Shown here piece after piece: positions 7,582 through 16,473 of a stretch of DNA of 64,000 bases (its first letter is position 1; every line of letters begins with the position of its first letter). The notes below the pieces were generated by a model. The model saw nothing but the letters and a program-made list of their open reading frames with translations. It was not told where the DNA came from and ran no database searches. A program made the translations under genes and the position numbers. The stretch comes from JAICKM01 sp038228295 (GTDB lineage: Bacteria; Chloroflexota; Chloroflexia; QHBQ01; JAICKM01), in the NCBI GenBank assembly GCA_038228295.1, contig JBBRPH010000006.1, positions 1 through 64,000 of the forward strand, written 5' to 3'.

Positions 7582-10434
7582 ATGGAAATCACAGCATGGA
7601 TCCTGTTAGCTATAGCCGTAGTTGGGGGGATTGGGGTCTTGGCCTTGCGATCCCGCCATGAGCAGGGGCCCGCGCCCCTGCTCATAGCGGGTGGCCTGAC
7701 CGGGGCGGCGCTACTGCTGGCCTTACTGCTGGGAGGGGGAAGTAACCTCTACGCCAGTCAGGCACCGACCGGCAGCGGGCCGTCCAACCCCCACCCCCCG
7801 CTGGGCCACCCGGCCACGCAGATGCTCTGGCATGATGTTCCAGACGGATCCTTTGCCCTGCACGGCCCACGCGACATCCGACCGACGCAGTACCGCACAG
7901 TGGCGCTTGACCCGGCAGCGCTGGCGGAGGCGTTGGCGGTGGCCCCCCTCGAACATAGCGCGGCGACCGTGAGCCGCCCGCAGACCCTGGCGCTGCCTCT
8001 GCCGCAGGGCGGCTACGGTTGGTTCCGCATCGAGGAGTCGTCGATCCTAGCCCCAGCGCTGGCGGGCCAGTTCCCCGACATCCACACCTACACCGCGCAA
8101 GGGATTGATGACCCCACCGCCGCCGGTCGCCTGGATCGCACCTCGGTGGGCTTTCATGGCCTGATCCAAACGGCCGGCGGCGCGATCTATATTGACCCCT
8201 ACAGCCGGGGCGACCTGACACACTACGTCAGCTACTTCGGCCAGGCATATCCGGTGCCGGCCGGCCTCCGCGATTTACCCGCACCGGATCGCTACGGCCC
8301 GCCTTTGCGAGCGACCGCACCAGCCCCGCCGGTCGGCACGGTGCTACGTACCTACCGTCTCGCCGTGGCCGCCACCAGCCAGTACACCGCCTTCCAGGGC
8401 GGCACCACCGCCCTGGCGCTGGCGGCGATCACCACCGCCGTCAACCGGCTGGATTCCGTCTTTGAGCGCGAAGTCGCGGTCCGCATGACCCTGATCGCCA
8501 ACGAAACCGCGATCATCTACACCCCCGGCATGACTGATCCCTATACCAATGATGACCCGAGCGCGATGCTCGATCAAAACCAGACTAATCTGGATCGGGT
8601 GATCGGCGCGGCCAATTATGACATCGGCCACGTCTTCGCCGCAGCGAGCGGCGGGGGCATCGCCTACGTCGGCGTGGTCTGCAATGCCACCTACAAGGCC
8701 CGCGGCGCGACCGCGAGTACCAACCCAGTTGGCGACCCCTATGCGATTGAGCTAGTGGCACATGAGATAGGTCACCAATTCGGCGGCCAGCACACCTACA
8801 ATGCGGCGGGGCCGGGGAGTTGTACTCAGGGGCGCAGCGCCCAGGCGGCCTATGAGCCGGGCACCGGCTCCACGATCATGGGCTACGCCGGGACCTGCGG
8901 CGAGTCGAACCTCCAGGACCGCACCGACCCGTACTTCGTCAACAGCAGCTTCGACCAAATTGTGGGCTACACGTCGGGTGACGGCGGCTCCTGTGGCGTG
9001 CAAACCCCGACCGGCAACGACCCGCCCGTGGTCAACGCCGGCGCCGATTACACCATCCCCATCAACACGCCCTTCCAACTCACCGGCTCGGCTACGGATC
9101 CGAACGGCGATGCGCTCACCTATTCGTGGGAAGAACACGACCTGGGCACCGCCTCGCCGCCGGACAACGACGACGGCTCGCGCCCCTTGTTCCGCTCGTA
9201 TCTGCCGAGCACCAGCCCGACCCGCAGCTTCCCGCGCCTTGACAACCTGCTAAACAACAATCGCACCGCCCTCGGCGAGATCCTGCCGACCACAAACCGC
9301 ACGCTCAACTTCCGCCTGGTGGCGCGCGATAATCGGGCCGGCGGGGGCGGAGTCGCCTACGGCTCTGTGGCGATCACAACAACCAACACCGCCGGTCCGT
9401 TCGCAGTCACCGCTCCGCTGACGGACACCTGGACCGTCAGCAGTACGCAGACCGTCACCTGGAATGTGGCGAACACCGATCAGGCACCGATCAGTTGTCC
9501 GCAGGTGAACATTCTGCTGTCGAGCGACGGCGGGCAGACCTTCCCGACGATCCTAGCGGCCAATGCCGCCAATAGCGGCAGCCAAACGATCACCGTACCC
9601 GCCGGCGCGACGACGGGCGGCCGCGTGAAGGTGGCCTGTGCGAACAACATCTTCTTCGATATCTCGCACGGCCCCCTGACGATCACGGGCGGGACAGGGC
9701 CGCTGCCGGGCGTGACAACGACTACCCCGACCGGGACTCCGGCCACTGCGACTGCAACGCAGGTGGTGCTGTCGCCGACCGCGACCCACACCGCCTGCGT
9801 GACCTCGTTCAGCGACGTACCGCCCAGCGCCTTTTTCTACCCCTATGTGCAGTTCCTGTACTGCAACGATTTTATCAGCGGCTACAGCGACGGCACATTC
9901 CGGCCGTATAACAACACGACCCGCGGCCAGATGGTGAAGATCGTCACCCTGGCCTTCGATTTGGGCAGTGCGCCGCCCGCAGCGGGGCAGTACACCTTCG
10001 CCGACGTGCTACCCACTTCCACCTACTTCCAGTACGTGGAAGCGGCGGCCGGCGATGGGGTGGTCAGTGGCTATACCTGTGGCGGACCAAACGAACCGTG
10101 CGACAGTGACAATCGCCCCTACTTCCGGCCGAGTGCGCTTGTGACGCGCGCGCAGTTGGCTAAAATCATCGTGGCGGGCACCGGATGGCCGACCGTCGGT
10201 GGAATACTGGGGCAAACCTTTGCCGACGTGCCGGCCACGGACCCGTTCAATGCCTACATCGGCACGCTGTTCTGCCGCACAGCGATCAGTGGCTATGCTT
10301 GCGGGGGACCAGGCGAGCCGTGCGACAGTCGGCAGCGGCCTTACTTCCGGCCCAGCAGCAACGCCTTCCGGGAGCAGATCGCCAAGATGATCTACATCGC
10401 CGCCCAAAATCCTGAACCCTGCGTCGGCCCGTAA
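7582..10434 (+). CDS. Cell-surface metzincin metalloprotease with three C-terminal SLH repeats
   Basis: 950 residues. Two hydrophobic segments (about 3-20 and 30-50) anchor or export it. A long pro-region precedes a metzincin zinc site HEIGHQFGGQH (residues 394-404) with a Met-turn STIMGYAG, as in reprolysin-like proteases. A PKD/Ig-like module follows (from about 480, NDPPVVNAGADYTI), then a Thr-rich linker. Three SLH repeats (about 739-945) include FISGYSDGTFRPYNNTTRGQ and tether the enzyme to cell-wall polymer. The start at 7582 has GAAGGAG 11 bases upstream. The substrate is unknown; a role in surface processing or scavenging is likely. Confidence 0.88.
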   Translation: MEITAWILLAIAVVGGIGVLALRSRHEQGPAPLLIAGGLTGAALLLALLLGGGSNLYASQAPTGSGPSNPHPPLGHPATQMLWHDVPDGSFALHGPRDIRPTQYRTVALDPAALAEALAVAPLEHSAATVSRPQTLALPLPQGGYGWFRIEESSILAPALAGQFPDIHTYTAQGIDDPTAAGRLDRTSVGFHGLIQTAGGAIYIDPYSRGDLTHYVSYFGQAYPVPAGLRDLPAPDRYGPPLRATAPAPPVGTVLRTYRLAVAATSQYTAFQGGTTALALAAITTAVNRLDSVFEREVAVRMTLIANETAIIYTPGMTDPYTNDDPSAMLDQNQTNLDRVIGAANYDIGHVFAAASGGGIAYVGVVCNATYKARGATASTNPVGDPYAIELVAHEIGHQFGGQHTYNAAGPGSCTQGRSAQAAYEPGTGSTIMGYAGTCGESNLQDRTDPYFVNSSFDQIVGYTSGDGGSCGVQTPTGNDPPVVNAGADYTIPINTPFQLTGSATDPNGDALTYSWEEHDLGTASPPDNDDGSRPLFRSYLPSTSPTRSFPRLDNLLNNNRTALGEILPTTNRTLNFRLVARDNRAGGGGVAYGSVAITTTNTAGPFAVTAPLTDTWTVSSTQTVTWNVANTDQAPISCPQVNILLSSDGGQTFPTILAANAANSGSQTITVPAGATTGGRVKVACANNIFFDISHGPLTITGGTGPLPGVTTTTPTGTPATATATQVVLSPTATHTACVTSFSDVPPSAFFYPYVQFLYCNDFISGYSDGTFRPYNNTTRGQMVKIVTLAFDLGSAPPAAGQYTFADVLPTSTYFQYVEAAAGDGVVSGYTCGGPNEPCDSDNRPYFRPSALVTRAQLAKIIVAGTGWPTVGGILGQTFADVPATDPFNAYIGTLFCRTAISGYACGGPGEPCDSRQRPYFRPSSNAFREQIAKMIYIAAQNPEPCVGP

Positions 10435-10444
10435 CGCGCAGAGC

Positions 10445-10477
10445 GGGCCGGGGATGGGCATTGTCCATCCCCGGCCC
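10445..10477 (+). terminator. Strong hairpin after the metzincin gene
   Basis: Two perfect 13-base arms (10445-10457 GGGCCGGGGATGG and 10465-10477) flank a 7-base loop. There is no long T-run. The right arm doubles as the spacer of the next gene's promoter. Confidence 0.65.
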
Positions 10478-10489
10478 TTCAGGTACAAT
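10461..10489 (+). promoter_or_regulatory. Promoter of leaderless metallophosphoesterase gene, embedded in the preceding hairpin
   Basis: TTGTCC (10461-10466), 17-base spacer, TACAAT (10484-10489), then only six bases to the ATG at 10496. No Shine-Dalgarno sequence can fit, so the mRNA is predicted to start at or very near the start codon. The -35 and spacer coincide with the loop and right arm of the terminator hairpin. Confidence 0.6.
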
Positions 10490-10495
10490 AGCCTT

Positions 10496-11782
10496 ATGAA
10501 TCGTCTCGCTTATAAAAGAAAAGGCTGGGCCTGTATCCGCCGCACGGTACTCGCCTTGCTGCCGGCAATCATCCTGAGTGGCTGCCTGGGCCAACCCAGC
10601 CTCGCGCCGGGCACACCGGGCATTGACTCGCCGGTAGTGATCGCGCCCGACGCGCCGCCCAGCGGCGGCACGCCCGCGCCGCCGCTCCCAACGGCCACCA
10701 CCCGGCTGACCCGCGCGCCCTATCTGCAAGATGTGACCGCTGAAGCCGTGACCGTTCTCTGGCATACAGCAGATGCCACAGTCGGCACCCTGATCCTACG
10801 ACCACAGGGTGACGCTACCGCCCCGCCCTTGACGCTGCGTGAACCCGGCGCCGGCACCAACCATCACCTGCGTCTCGCCGGCCTACAGGCGGGCACGGCC
10901 TACACCTATGATGTGGCGACCGACGCGGCGCTATTGGGGCCGGCCCATACCTTCCGGACCGCGCCCATCGCCGGAGCCTCCGATCCGGTCACCTTCCTGG
11001 TCTGGGGTGACAGCGGCTGCGGCTGCCCACCCCAGACGGCGGTGGCGGCGCAAATGGCGCATACGTCGCCGCAATTGCTGCTGCATACCGGCGACATGAT
11101 CTACGAAGACGGCCAAGCGAACCTGTTTGACCCCAACTTTTTCACTCCCTATGCCGGCTTGCTGGCGACGGCCCCAGTCTATCCGGTGCTGGGTAATCAT
11201 GACGTAGTGACGGAACACGGCAGCCCGTGGCTGCACGCTTTCAGTCTGCCGGGCGATGCCGGAACGGCGAATCCGCGCTATTATAGCTTCAACTACGGCA
11301 ATGCCCACTTCATCGCCCTCGATAGCGAGGAAGAATTCGGCCCCACCAGCGCGCAATACGGCTGGCTGCTGACCGACCTGCAAAGCCCCGCCGCGCAGGG
11401 GGCAACGTGGCACTTCGCCTACTTCCATCGCCCGCCCTACAGTAGCGGCTTCGGCCACGGTAGCAGCTATGACCTGCGCGAAAGCTGGTCGCCGTTGTTC
11501 GAGCGCTTCGGGGTAGACGTGGTGTTCAACGGTCACGAGCATAACTATGAGCGCAGCTTGCCGCGCACTGACTACGCAGCGGTCGGCGGCACCCACGCAG
11601 TCACTTACATCGTGACCGGCGGCGGCGGCAAGCAGCTCTATAATGTGGGGCATAGCCCCTGGACGGCAGCTTCGTCTATGGTCTATAACTTTGTCCAGGT
11701 GCGCCTCGCCGGCTCCCAGCTCCATCTGGATGCGATTGATAACGAAGGCAAGATTTTTGACAGCGTGGACCTGAGCCGATAA
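10496..11782 (+). CDS. Lipoprotein purple-acid-phosphatase-like metallophosphoesterase
   Basis: 428 residues. A signal peptide ends in the lipobox ILSGC (Cys around residue 29). A fibronectin-III-like N-domain follows (about 75-165, APYLQDVTAEAVTVLWHT), then a calcineurin-type phosphoesterase domain with WGDSGCG, HTGDMIYEDG, LGNHD, HRPPY and FNGHEHNYER, which supply the two-metal ligands. This is the architecture of purple acid phosphatases, so it likely releases phosphate from organic esters outside the membrane. No PHO-box array like those at 48-50 kb is seen upstream. The ATG at 10496 was chosen because -10 TACAAT lies six bases before it. Confidence 0.9.
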   Translation: MNRLAYKRKGWACIRRTVLALLPAIILSGCLGQPSLAPGTPGIDSPVVIAPDAPPSGGTPAPPLPTATTRLTRAPYLQDVTAEAVTVLWHTADATVGTLILRPQGDATAPPLTLREPGAGTNHHLRLAGLQAGTAYTYDVATDAALLGPAHTFRTAPIAGASDPVTFLVWGDSGCGCPPQTAVAAQMAHTSPQLLLHTGDMIYEDGQANLFDPNFFTPYAGLLATAPVYPVLGNHDVVTEHGSPWLHAFSLPGDAGTANPRYYSFNYGNAHFIALDSEEEFGPTSAQYGWLLTDLQSPAAQGATWHFAYFHRPPYSSGFGHGSSYDLRESWSPLFERFGVDVVFNGHEHNYERSLPRTDYAAVGGTHAVTYIVTGGGGKQLYNVGHSPWTAASSMVYNFVQVRLAGSQLHLDAIDNEGKIFDSVDLSR

Positions 11783-11796
11783 TCGCTGTGAAGCCG

Positions 11797-11832
11797 GAAG
11801 GGGTCGCCGGGTATATACCCGGCGACCCCTTC
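11797..11832. terminator. Bidirectional terminator palindrome between convergent genes
   Basis: A perfect 36-base palindrome with 18-base arms, beginning GAAGGGGTCGCCGGG, sits between the metallophosphoesterase (ends 11782, plus) and the glycine-zipper gene (ends 11860, minus). TGTTAACTTT follows on the plus strand. Confidence 0.75.
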
Positions 11833-11859
11833 TGTTAACTTTGCCCTTGCACTCGGCAG

Positions 11860-12699
11860 TTACATCGTGCCGCTGGTGCCGCTCGTGTCGGTCGTGGTGG
11901 TGCGCGTGGTGATCACAGTCGTATCACCCGTGCCGATAGGGTGCATATCGCTACCCTTCAACTCTTCTTCGGCCCGTGCGCCGGTGCCTGCGCCGGCGGC
12001 GCCGCCGATGGCCGCACCTGCGACCGCCCCGACCGGTCCACCGACCAGCCCGCCGACGACCCCGCCGGCGACCGCACCCCCGGCCGCGCCGGTGCCGGTG
12101 CCCGTTCCCTCATAAGTGTGACCGTGTTCGACCTTTTCGCCGGTCGCCGCGCCACCGGCGGCACCGAGGCCCGCGCCCACTACTGCGCCGACCGGTCCAG
12201 CGACCGCCGCGCCGACTAAGCCACCGGCGACCGCGCCGCCCGCGCCACCGACGGCTTCGCCGGTCTTGTCTTCGCCGGGAGCCGCCATACCGGTGGTGCC
12301 GGTCGTGGCCCCACCGGCCATATCGCTTGCGCCCTTACCGATAGCTGCACCGGCTGCGCCACCGAGGGCCGCGCCGACCGCGACCCCAATGGGGCCGCCG
12401 ACTGCCCCAATTGCGCCGCCGACCAGCGCACCGCTGGCCCCGCCGCCCTGGCTACCGACTTGATCGCCTAGCTCGCCGCCCTTAGCCAGGTCGGCCGCAC
12501 CGGCACCCGCCGCTGCACCGATGCCGGCGCCGATGGCCGCGCCAATTGGGCCGCCGAGCACAGCCCCGATCACGCCGCCGATGATGGCTCCGCCGGCTCC
12601 GCCGGCCGCTTCCGCCGCAACGCCGCGGTCGCTGTCTTCATGCACTGCACTATCTACTACTACATTATCTACGGGATCCACCGTGTTATTATTGTCCAT
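11860..12699 (-). CDS. Glycine-zipper repeat protein
   Basis: 279 residues, about half Gly and Ala. A short acidic N-terminus (MDNNNTVDPVDNVVVDSAVH) is followed by four blocks of GxxxG-type zippers (for example GGPIGAAIGAGIGAAAGAG) separated by more polar stretches, and a Thr-rich C-terminus. Glycine zippers insert into or pack against membranes in outer-membrane lipoproteins, pore formers and stress proteins. There is no cleavable signal peptide. Blocks 1, 2, 3 and 4 resemble each other, suggesting internal duplication. The function is unknown. The ATG at 12699 has AAGGAGG 11 bases upstream; an in-frame start at 12732 lacks one. Confidence 0.75.
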   Translation of the reverse strand: MDNNNTVDPVDNVVVDSAVHEDSDRGVAAEAAGGAGGAIIGGVIGAVLGGPIGAAIGAGIGAAAGAGAADLAKGGELGDQVGSQGGGASGALVGGAIGAVGGPIGVAVGAALGGAAGAAIGKGASDMAGGATTGTTGMAAPGEDKTGEAVGGAGGAVAGGLVGAAVAGPVGAVVGAGLGAAGGAATGEKVEHGHTYEGTGTGTGAAGGAVAGGVVGGLVGGPVGAVAGAAIGGAAGAGTGARAEEELKGSDMHPIGTGDTTVITTRTTTTDTSGTSGTM

Positions 12700-12820
12700 G
12701 TGTAATAGCCTCCTTGCGTTGACTTGTTTCACTCTTTAGCCGGACTCTTTGTCGTCCATAACGGCAAAGCCGCACACGCTCGTCATATCAAGAAACGTGC
12801 CCTCTGTCCAGTTCGCCTGC

Positions 12821-13403
12821 TCACGCGAACACGACGCGCACTCCCGGCCGGCGCTCGCTGATGCGCTTGGCCGCCAAACGCGCCTGGAATTGGGCCACGC
12901 TCACCCGACGCGGGTTGCGCCGTAACACTCCGCCCAGCAGATCGGTCAGACCGCACGGCGCGACGATGTGCAACCGATCCTCGGGCAGCAGGCGCACGGC
13001 CACGCTGGTCGCCGTCTCCGGCCAAGTACCCACCCCATCGGCGCTGGATAGCAATGGTGGCGGGGGGTCGCCGCCGTATATGGCGGCATACCATAGGTGA
13101 ACCGCCGCCTGGTTGGTTGCCTCCCACGGCACGTCAGGCCGCAGCGCGTGCAACGCCGCCGTCACCGCCGCGTCGTTCTCCGGCGTCAAGTCATAGGCGT
13201 CGAAAAACACCACATCCACATCTGCCGGTGGGGTCCGTTCCGCCACGGCGAAGTGGGCATCCCACACAGTCCCGCAGTACACCCGCGCCCAGCAGCCAAT
13301 CGGGTGCATCCACTGTCCGCGCTGCTTCCAACACACGCCACAGCCAGGCATCAGCGCGAATGATGCGCTCTAATGCAGCCGCTTCCTCAGCGATCACGAC
13401 CAC
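12821..13403 (-). pseudogene. Frameshifted nucleotidyltransferase (DUF925/NTP_transf_6 family)
   Basis: The N-terminal part reads from a GTG at 13403 (MVVIAEEAAALERIIRADAW, then DWLLGAGVLRD). The rest (TVWDAHFAVAERTPPADVDV, VFFDAYDLTPENDAAV, NQAAVHLWYAA) continues in another frame. The family reads GAG.LRNTVWD across this point, so the break lies at about 13267-13271. Restoring a lost AC dinucleotide (GGGACTG to GGGACACTG) would rejoin the frames exactly. The gene overlaps the end of the upstream binding-protein gene by 10 bases. It could be real decay or a sequencing/assembly error. If intact it would be a small cytosolic nucleotidyltransferase-fold protein of unknown substrate. Confidence 0.75.
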
Positions 13404-14302
13404 TCACTCACCTCTATGGCGCATGACGCAAACGCCGCTGGATGCAGCAAACGCGCCAACGCATCCACGCCGTCTACCAGGCGTGGGCCGGGGCGGCTGA
13501 AATGCGCGTTCGCATCCAGCGCATAAACACGCCCGTTCTGTACAGCAGGCAATCCCTGCCAAGCCGGCAGATCGGCGATGCCGGCCGCCGCAAACTCGCG
13601 CTGCGCGCCCGCCGCGTCGTAGCCACAGGGGATGAGCAGTACGACTTCAGGAGCCGAGGCGACGACCGCCTCCCAGGTGGTGCGGACGGATTTGCCGCCC
13701 GGCCGACCCAGCACTTCGTGCCCGCCCGCCCGCGCCACCTGCTCCGGCACCCAGTGGCCGGCCGCGTAGGGGGGATCGATCCATTCCAGCGCGAACACCG
13801 TCGGCGCGGGCCGGCCGGCCACGGCCGCTTCGACGCACTGTAGCCGTGCCCGCAGATCGGCGATTAACGCCGCCGCCCGTTGCGGCACTCCGGTTAAGCC
13901 GCCGACAGCTAGGATAGCTTCAAATACTCCAGCCAGATCCAGTGGTTCGAGCGACACAATACGCGGGTCGCGCTCTAACAGACGGGCGGCTCGGCAAGTA
14001 TCCGAGTAGGACACCGCGCATACTTCGCACAACGCCTGGGTCAGGATCAGGTCGGGCGCGCAGGCAGCCAGAGCGACTTCATCTACTGCATACAGGCTTT
14101 CACCCGCCTGTAATAGCGATCCTACCGCCGCGTCAATGGCGGCGGACGACACCCCCGTAGGCAGCGTCGAAGCCGTCAGCCGAGGCAGGCGCTGCACCGC
14201 AGGCGGGTAATCGCATTCATGCGACACCCCCACCAACTGCGCGCCCAGTCCCAGCGCACACACAATCTCGGTCGCCGCCGGCACTAATGACACGATCCAC
14301 AC
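13394..14302 (-). CDS. Cobalamin/helical-backbone-type periplasmic-binding-fold protein without signal peptide
   Basis: 302 residues beginning MWIVSLVPAATEIVCALGLG, with GVSHECDYP and LTQALCEVCAVS, features of the BtuF-like cobalamin-binding protein family common in non-classical transport settings. It has no signal peptide or lipobox, so it is predicted to be cytosolic or to need an unusual export route. The start codon is GTG, 23 bases after the ABC permease stop, with GGGA upstream. Its neighbours are an ABC-2 exporter rather than a BtuCD importer, so a direct role in B12 uptake is not supported by context. Confidence 0.75.
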   Translation of the reverse strand: MWIVSLVPAATEIVCALGLGAQLVGVSHECDYPPAVQRLPRLTASTLPTGVSSAAIDAAVGSLLQAGESLYAVDEVALAACAPDLILTQALCEVCAVSYSDTCRAARLLERDPRIVSLEPLDLAGVFEAILAVGGLTGVPQRAAALIADLRARLQCVEAAVAGRPAPTVFALEWIDPPYAAGHWVPEQVARAGGHEVLGRPGGKSVRTTWEAVVASAPEVVLLIPCGYDAAGAQREFAAAGIADLPAWQGLPAVQNGRVYALDANAHFSRPGPRLVDGVDALARLLHPAAFASCAIEVSEWS

Positions 14303-14325
14303 TAGCTATTCCCAATCCCGCATCG

Positions 14326-15177
14326 TCACAAGTCCCGCCGGTTGAACGACCACATCGCTAACCCCAGCGTAACCACTACATAACAGGCAGCATACGTCAC
14401 GATGCTTGGATCGGGCACCGAAATGGCCGAAAACGGCGAGTTGCCGCCAAACTGGCGTAAAGACGCTGGTTCAAGCAAATAAGCGACCCGCCGCCAGAGC
14501 GTCTCCACCGGCATGAACAGACTAGGGATCTGCCCCAGCCGGATGGCGCTTTGCGCGTTCAAGCCGGGCAGCGAAGCGATTTGTTCGACCCATGACCCGA
14601 TGAAAGCCAAGCCGTAGAGCATGAACAGACCAATGCCGTTCGCCAGGGTGGACACGCGTGTGCCGAGCAGCAGCGACAGCGACAGCAATACCAGGGCTTC
14701 CAGGGTGAACAGGGCGAAAGCGGCCCAGGCATTAGGCGGGTCAAAGCCCAAGATGACATGCACCGTGCCCAGTACGCCGCCGGTCAGCAGCCCGATGTAG
14801 ACGATGAGCATGGCTGCGTAGCCGAGCCATTTACCCAGCACCACCTGGGAACGCACGATGGGCTTGGTGACGATGGTCTGGATGGTATGCGACGTGATCT
14901 CGCCCGAAATCGCGTCAATAGCAGCCATAATCGAAAGCATGATCGTCAGGAAGTGGACTACATAAAGGCCGGCCAACACCAGGAAACTGCCGGCGAACAG
15001 CACCAACTGCCCGCCCGCGCCGATGTTGATACGCGGTCGCGACTCGTTCAGAATGAATTCCACTCCCAGCGCGAACAGCGCAACGAACAGCGCCCCCAGC
15101 AGCAGGGCAATCACCACCACCCAGCGCCGCCAAGCTTCATGAAAAGTCAGCCACGTAATCGTTGCCACGTTTCTCAT
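14326..15177 (-). CDS. ABC-2 type transporter permease
   Basis: 283 residues with about six membrane helices. It begins MRNVATITWLTFHEAWRRWV and contains a region (SGEITSHTIQTIVTKPIVRS) typical of NosY/ABC-2 permeases, in which a long extracellular or cytosolic loop follows the first helix. The start ATG overlaps the stop of the ATPase gene by 4 bases, so the two form one exporter. The substrate is unknown. Confidence 0.88.
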   Translation of the reverse strand: MRNVATITWLTFHEAWRRWVVVIALLLGALFVALFALGVEFILNESRPRINIGAGGQLVLFAGSFLVLAGLYVVHFLTIMLSIMAAIDAISGEITSHTIQTIVTKPIVRSQVVLGKWLGYAAMLIVYIGLLTGGVLGTVHVILGFDPPNAWAAFALFTLEALVLLSLSLLLGTRVSTLANGIGLFMLYGLAFIGSWVEQIASLPGLNAQSAIRLGQIPSLFMPVETLWRRVAYLLEPASLRQFGGNSPFSAISVPDPSIVTYAACYVVVTLGLAMWSFNRRDL

Positions 15178-16163
15178 TGGCCGCTATCCTCCGCACCGAC
15201 AATTTCGAGAAATAGTTGCTCTAAAGACGGGCGGTGCGGCGTGAGCGCATAGAGCCGTGCACCACTCGCCAGCGTGCGCTCGGCAATCAGCGGCAGTACC
15301 GCCTCATCGGTGAGCAGGAGCGTCACGGTATCACCACTGTGCAGCGCTGTGATGATGCGTCCGGCTTCGGACTCCGGTCCCGGCTCACTATCGGCGGCAA
15401 CGGCGGCGGTGAGGCGTTCCAGCGGCAGCGCGTCCAGCGCCGCCAGCAGAGCCGGGGTCACCGCGTCTACACGCAACTCGACGCGCAATCGCCCTGCTTC
15501 GAGTTCGTGCAGCGGCAGAGTCCGCAGCACACGCCCGGCCTTGATGAAAGCCACTCGATCACAGGTGGCTTCGACTTCACCTAGCAGATGCGAATTGAGG
15601 AAGACAGTGGTGCCGCCCGCTTTGAGATCGTGGATGATACTGCGCACCAGACGGCGGCCCAGCGGATCAAGCGCCGAGGTCGGCTCATCTAGAAACACCA
15701 ACGCCGGTCGGTTGAGTAGCGCCTGGGCCAGCCCAATGCGCTGGATCATACCTTTGGAGAAGCCGGCGATGGGTCGCCCAGCCTGATCGGCCAACCCCAC
15801 CTGCTCCAACAACTTCGGGATGCGGCGGACGGTGGTTGCGCGGTCCATGCCGTAGAGTCGGCTGTGCAGGGTCAGCAGTTCGGTCGCCGTCATCCAGGTA
15901 TGGAAGCGGAAATGTTCCGGTAAGAATCCGACGCGAGCCATCGTGGCGCGGTGGCCGGGCGGGTGCCCCAGCACGCGCGCCGACCCGCCGCTGGGCCGCA
16001 CCAGTCCTAACAGCATCTTGATCGCTGTACTTTTGCCCGCGCCGTTCGGCCCCAGAAAGCCGAACACCTCGCCCGGCGGCACCGTCAGAGTCAGGTCCGT
16101 CACTGCTACTTTGCGGCGGTACTGCTTCCACAACCCGCCGGTCTCAATCACCCACTCGGCCAT
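15174..16163 (-). CDS. ABC transporter ATP-binding protein (ABC-2 exporter type)
   Basis: 329 residues. Walker A FLGPNGAGKSTAIKMLLGL, Q-loop region, signature GFSKGMIQRIGLAQAL (a degenerate LSGGQ, common in the NosF/CcmA-like branch) and Walker B LVFLDEPTSALDP are all present. An about 90-residue C-terminal domain follows, as in DrrA-type ATPases. It drives the permease encoded by the overlapping downstream gene. GGGGAGG precedes the ATG. Confidence 0.92.
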   Translation of the reverse strand: MAEWVIETGGLWKQYRRKVAVTDLTLTVPPGEVFGFLGPNGAGKSTAIKMLLGLVRPSGGSARVLGHPPGHRATMARVGFLPEHFRFHTWMTATELLTLHSRLYGMDRATTVRRIPKLLEQVGLADQAGRPIAGFSKGMIQRIGLAQALLNRPALVFLDEPTSALDPLGRRLVRSIIHDLKAGGTTVFLNSHLLGEVEATCDRVAFIKAGRVLRTLPLHELEAGRLRVELRVDAVTPALLAALDALPLERLTAAVAADSEPGPESEAGRIITALHSGDTVTLLLTDEAVLPLIAERTLASGARLYALTPHRPSLEQLFLEIVGAEDSGQ

Positions 16164-16194
16164 AACCCCTCCCCGCTATTCTTCGGTCCCACCC

Positions 16195-16224
16195 AGTATA
16201 AGCCGCCGGGTGCGCCGCTGTCCA
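16195..16224 (-). promoter_or_regulatory. Promoter of the ABC exporter operon
   Basis: On the minus strand TGGACA (16224-16219), 18 bases, TATACT (16200-16195), about 32 bases before the ATG at 16163. Confidence 0.55.
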
Positions 16225-16289
16225 GCACTCAGGTGCTTGTATCCGCTGGTCAGAGAACACAGATCCTGACCTGGAGCGCCGAATCGGCC

Positions 16290-16318
16290 TTGCATCTCGC
16301 CGCCGGATCGCGTATAAT
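16290..16318 (+). promoter_or_regulatory. Promoter of rpmI-rplT
   Basis: TTGCAT (16290-16295), exactly 17 bases, TATAAT (16313-16318). It gives a leader of about 150 bases before rpmI. Confidence 0.7.
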
Positions 16319-16473
16319 GATTGCTTGTGACCGGCATTTGCCGCAGCAGAACCACCCGATCTCGGCCGCTAGGGAACTATCAACATGGAGCGCCTCCGCG
16401 CCCGTCCCTAAGTAGCCCTCAGCATACCCCGTAGCCGCAGCGGCTATGGGCGTTCGGAAAGGAACACGGCCCC
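16319..16473 (+). promoter_or_regulatory. Long 5' leader of rpmI with a short Arg-rich open frame
   Basis: The leader contains a nine-codon frame at 16385-16411 (ATG GAG CGC ... TAA, peptide MERLRARP) and a hairpin near 16430-16448 (GTAGCCGC against GCGGCTAT). In many bacteria L20 represses rpmI-rplT by binding leader RNA. The leader length and folding suggest such control, but I cannot show an L20 site. infC, which usually precedes rpmI, is absent. Confidence 0.35.

Noticed and set aside
10931..11725. 264-residue antisense frame across the metallophosphoesterase
   Set aside because: Typical high-GC shadow of a well-supported gene; no domain or ribosome-binding site.
13940..13965. tRNA-like GGTTCGAG
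   Set aside because: Lies inside the binding-protein gene and no cloverleaf arms can be formed around it.
13394..14302. Vitamin B12 import operon
   Set aside because: The neighbouring ABC genes are ABC-2 export type, and the binding protein has no signal peptide; no cobalamin riboswitch is visible.
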